A stretch of 7,915 nucleotides of DNA from JACPIL01 sp964362365 (GTDB lineage Archaea > Nanobdellota > Nanobdellia > Woesearchaeales > GW2011-AR9): positions 1 through 7,915 of the forward strand of contig CAYIEF010000045.1 of assembly GCA_964362365.1 (NCBI GenBank). The letters run 5' to 3'. Positions 6,421-7,915 of this stretch are shown here, piece by piece. How positions within the stretch are numbered: the first letter of the stretch is position 1; every line of letters begins with the position of its first letter. A program made the position numbers and the translations under genes. Below the pieces are notes generated by a model, which ran no database searches, was not told the DNA's origin, and was given only the letters and a program-made list of their open reading frames with translations.

Positions 6421-6443
6421 AGCAAAACCTATGAGATTTTGCT
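6421..6443. repeat. Palindrome 3 in the divergent intergenic region
   Basis: AGCAAAA (6421-6427) and TTTTGCT (6437-6443) are perfect 7-bp arms with a 9-base spacer. It lies between the TRAM gene promoter and the promoter of the small ORF at 6493. Confidence 0.6.
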
Positions 6444-6462
6444 ATACTCTAAAACAACAATC

Positions 6463-6470
6463 CTTAAATA
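6463..6470 (+). promoter_or_regulatory. TATA-like box for the small ORF
   Basis: CTTAAATA is centred 26-27 bases before the ATG at 6493, the leaderless spacing seen for other genes here. It is the best match to an archaeal TATA box in the window. Confidence 0.45.
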
Positions 6471-6492
6471 ATCTAAACCTCCTATTTCCTCT

Positions 6493-6606
6493 ATGAGTCT
6501 GGAACATATGTCCAGAGATCCACTTCTTATCTATGGCGCACCAGAACTGGCCTCAAACTATTCGCGACAAATTGGTGTACGCTACGGAAAGCACTTTTTT
6601 GAATAA
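6493..6606 (+). CDS. Small ORF of 37 codons, unrecognised; small protein or remnant of a truncated gene
   Basis: ATG to TAA, beginning MSLEHMSRDPLLIYG and ending RYGKHFFE. I do not recognise the product. Evidence for coding: a good archaeal TATA-like box centred 26-27 bases upstream, a balanced protein-like composition with no low complexity, and higher GC than the flanking intergenic DNA. Evidence against: it is short, no frame continues it beyond ~20 bases, and there is no ribosome binding site, so translation would have to be leaderless. It could be a genuine micropeptide, a leader for the epimerase gene 42 bases downstream, or the N-terminal stump of a deleted gene. A 6-bp inverted repeat (TCTGGA / TCCAGA, 6498-6516) lies over its first codons. 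Confidence 0.4.
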   Translation: MSLEHMSRDPLLIYGAPELASNYSRQIGVRYGKHFFE

Positions 6607-6618
6607 AGTTGCAAAAGA

Positions 6619-6626
6619 TTAATTAA
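6619..6626 (+). promoter_or_regulatory. TATA-like box for the epimerase gene
   Basis: TTAATTAA is centred 26-27 bases before the ATG at 6649. The AAAGG at 6639-6643 could instead act as a weak ribosome binding site (5 bases spacing) if transcription starts further upstream. Confidence 0.35.
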
Positions 6627-6648
6627 GCACTGATTTTCAAAGGTAAAA

Positions 6649-7704
6649 ATGACAGAAAATCCTCAAAAATTGTATGCCGTGACCGGCGCAGCTGGCTTTC
6701 TTGGTTCGCAGATGACTTGGCATTTACTCAAAGAAGGAAAAGGTGTCCTCGCTACAGATATAAGAGAGCCATGGTGGCTCGCTCAATACCACCAAAAATA
6801 TGGTGGAGCTCTTCGGTTTGAATCGGCAAATTTAACTGATAGAACCACCTTAGAAAACACTTTCAAAAACATCAGGTATCTATTCCATTTTGCCGCGCTC
6901 TTTAATCATAGCGCTGATCCTGAATTACTCATGAAAGTAAACGCAAAGGGAACCGGAAATATAATGTCCGCAGCATTGTTTAGCGGTGTTGAACGAATTA
7001 TTCACATTGGGAGCATGTCCGTATATGGACATAATCAGGTTGCTGAAGAAGGTTCGAGCTATGCCATTACAGAAGAAAAAAAACCTGATCCTGCTGATCC
7101 ATATGCACGTTCAAAACAAGCCAGCAGAGAAATTGCTGCATCATTTAATGGAAGACAAGGATTGGAAGTAGCTATTGTTGATCCTGCTGGAATCTTTGGT
7201 CCATACAGTTATTACGGAAATGCGGAGCTGATTGATATGCTTCTTAAAGGCGCTATGCTTCTTCCTGACGGAGGAAAACATAAAGCTTCCATGGTTCATT
7301 CTCAAGACGTTATTGGAATCTGTGATTATCTAATGCATCATCCAGCCCTTCCCAAAGGTACTGATGCCCAGAAAATCTCATATTTAGCTTCGGATACTAC
7401 TCCTCTTAGTGGAAGAGAATTATTAGAAATGCTCTGGCAGGAAATACCGGAAAACTTGCAAAAACATGCTTTGAAAGCAATCACCCGACATCTTCCTTTA
7501 AAAAGATGGTTTGTCAACCCTATTGCAAAAATTTCAAAACAATACCAGATGATGTATGGTTTTGGGGATCATTCTGCCAGTCCAGAAAAAATTCTTACTT
7601 TAGGTTACGAACTGCGATACCCCAAAACAGAACAAACGGTAAAAGATGTCATGAATTGGCATAAAGAAGAAGGATTGATCGCGAAAAGAGTAAAAAAGAA
7701 ATAA
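6649..7704 (+). CDS. NAD(P)-dependent epimerase/dehydratase, extended SDR family
   Basis: This is a 351-residue soluble oxidoreductase-type protein. The N-terminal Rossmann motif VTGAAGFLG (11-19) has the extended-SDR GxxGxxG pattern, and Asp37 after the second strand (LATDIRE) suggests NAD(H) preference. The catalytic set is complete: Ser in HIGSMSVYG (119-127) and YARSK (Tyr152, Lys156). FAALFNHSAD (81-90) corresponds to the 'hlAa...' NAD-contact strand. VDPAGIFGPYSYY (177-189) replaces the more common R-P-x-x-x-Y-G-P motif, with Asp in place of Arg. The C-terminal ~150 residues, which set substrate specificity, include a basic helix region (LPLKRWF, 282-288) as seen in 3-beta-hydroxysteroid dehydrogenase-like and sugar-nucleotide members. 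Substrate cannot be assigned; a sugar nucleotide or isoprenoid/sterol-type alcohol are both possible. No glycosyltransferase neighbours are present to help. Confidence 0.92.
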   Translation: MTENPQKLYAVTGAAGFLGSQMTWHLLKEGKGVLATDIREPWWLAQYHQKYGGALRFESANLTDRTTLENTFKNIRYLFHFAALFNHSADPELLMKVNAKGTGNIMSAALFSGVERIIHIGSMSVYGHNQVAEEGSSYAITEEKKPDPADPYARSKQASREIAASFNGRQGLEVAIVDPAGIFGPYSYYGNAELIDMLLKGAMLLPDGGKHKASMVHSQDVIGICDYLMHHPALPKGTDAQKISYLASDTTPLSGRELLEMLWQEIPENLQKHALKAITRHLPLKRWFVNPIAKISKQYQMMYGFGDHSASPEKILTLGYELRYPKTEQTVKDVMNWHKEEGLIAKRVKKK

Positions 7705-7862
7705 TAAAAGAAAAAAGTCTAATCAAATTAAAGAAAATCCTGAAAAGCAGCTATCCCCATCCGGTGGGTTATAATAATTAAACGCAGCTTTCTCATGCGA
7801 ACGGCCTTTAATATTGAAAATTTACTACTCAGGGGGGGGAAATATTAAAAGGGTGGTAATTT
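7705..7862. other. Intergenic stretch without a recognised gene
   Basis: No ORF of note and no tRNA-like T-arm or anticodon structure could be found. It contains a short GC-rich hairpin (CCCAT-CCG-GTGGG, about 7760-7772) and the inverted repeat with a run of eight G in its loop listed separately. It could hold an unrecognised small RNA or terminator. Confidence 0.4.
7807..7849. repeat. Inverted repeat with G8 run in the loop
   Basis: TTTAATATT (7807-7815) and AATATTAAA (7841-7849) are perfect 9-bp arms. CC before and AGG after extend the pairing by two G:C pairs if one A is bulged. The 25-base loop contains eight consecutive G (7832-7839). Confidence 0.6.
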
Positions 7863-7915
7863 GGCACTGTCCTAATTAAGATACTTTAATAAACTCGTTC
7901 TACTTTATCCTGGCC
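7863..7915. mobile_element. Possible left end of a second transposable element, cut by the window edge
   Basis: GGCACTGTCC (7863-7872) matches the right-end tip of the MITE in thpR (GGCACTATCC, minus strand) at 9 of 10 positions. Beyond the tip the similarity is poor, so this would be a related but different element. The other end, and thus any target duplication of the preceding GGTAATTT, lies outside the window. Confidence 0.35.

Noticed and set aside
6336..6425. N-terminal extension of the TRAM protein to an ATG at 6425
   Set aside because: The extra 30 residues are basic and aromatic without family similarity, they run through perfect palindromes and the likely TATA box, and a strong GGAGG sits exactly 7 bases before the ATG at 6335.
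6498..6516. TCTGGA / TCCAGA inverted repeat as an operator
   Set aside because: The arms are only 6 bp, it lies within the small ORF, and one such repeat is easily due to chance.
7735..7800. A tRNA or known structured RNA after the epimerase gene
   Set aside because: Only a short CCCAT/GTGGG hairpin is visible; there is no acceptor stem, T-arm consensus, box C/D motif or SRP-like core.

Overview
The window most likely comes from an archaeon, probably a DPANN-type lineage such as Woesearchaeota or Pacearchaeota. This is inferred from gene content (a small free-standing TRAM-domain protein next to an archaeal-type 2H RNA phosphoesterase, and a 766-residue archaeal-style phosphoenolpyruvate synthase) and from TATA-like boxes centred about 26-27 bases before several start codons, the spacing expected for leaderless archaeal transcripts. 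No rRNA or tRNA gene is present to confirm it.

Layout. Positions 3-506 (+) hold the C-terminal part of a formylglycine-generating-enzyme-like (SUMF1 fold) protein that runs off the left edge. Positions 543-2065 (+) hold two tandem paralogous membrane-anchored or secreted zinc metallopeptidase-like proteins (HExxH plus downstream Glu), coupled by a 4-base ATGA overlap. They meet, with no spacer, the convergent ppsA gene (2066-4366, -). Upstream of ppsA on the same strand are a lipoprotein with a LytM/M23-like fold whose metal ligands look degraded (4428-5237, -), a disrupted thpR (5273-6017, -) and a TRAM-domain gene (6021-6335, -). Then comes a regulatory region rich in palindromes, a 37-codon small ORF (6493-6606, +), an extended-SDR NAD-dependent epimerase/dehydratase (6649-7704, +) and about 210 bases without a gene.

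The most striking feature is a 185-bp non-coding miniature transposon (5577-5761) inside thpR. It has imperfect 23-bp terminal inverted repeats and a perfect 8-bp target duplication. Removing it together with one copy of the duplication restores a continuous 183-residue ThpR with both HxTx motifs. The last ~50 bases of the window start with a 10-base tip matching the miniature element's tip at 9 of 10 positions, so a related element may begin there.

Functionally the genes are mixed: central carbon metabolism (ppsA), RNA-associated functions (TRAM and thpR, a likely operon), cell-envelope or secreted proteins (two peptidases, the lipoprotein, possibly the FGE-like protein), and a sugar-nucleotide or sterol-type dehydrogenase. 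I see no defence system, CRISPR array or biosynthetic cluster.
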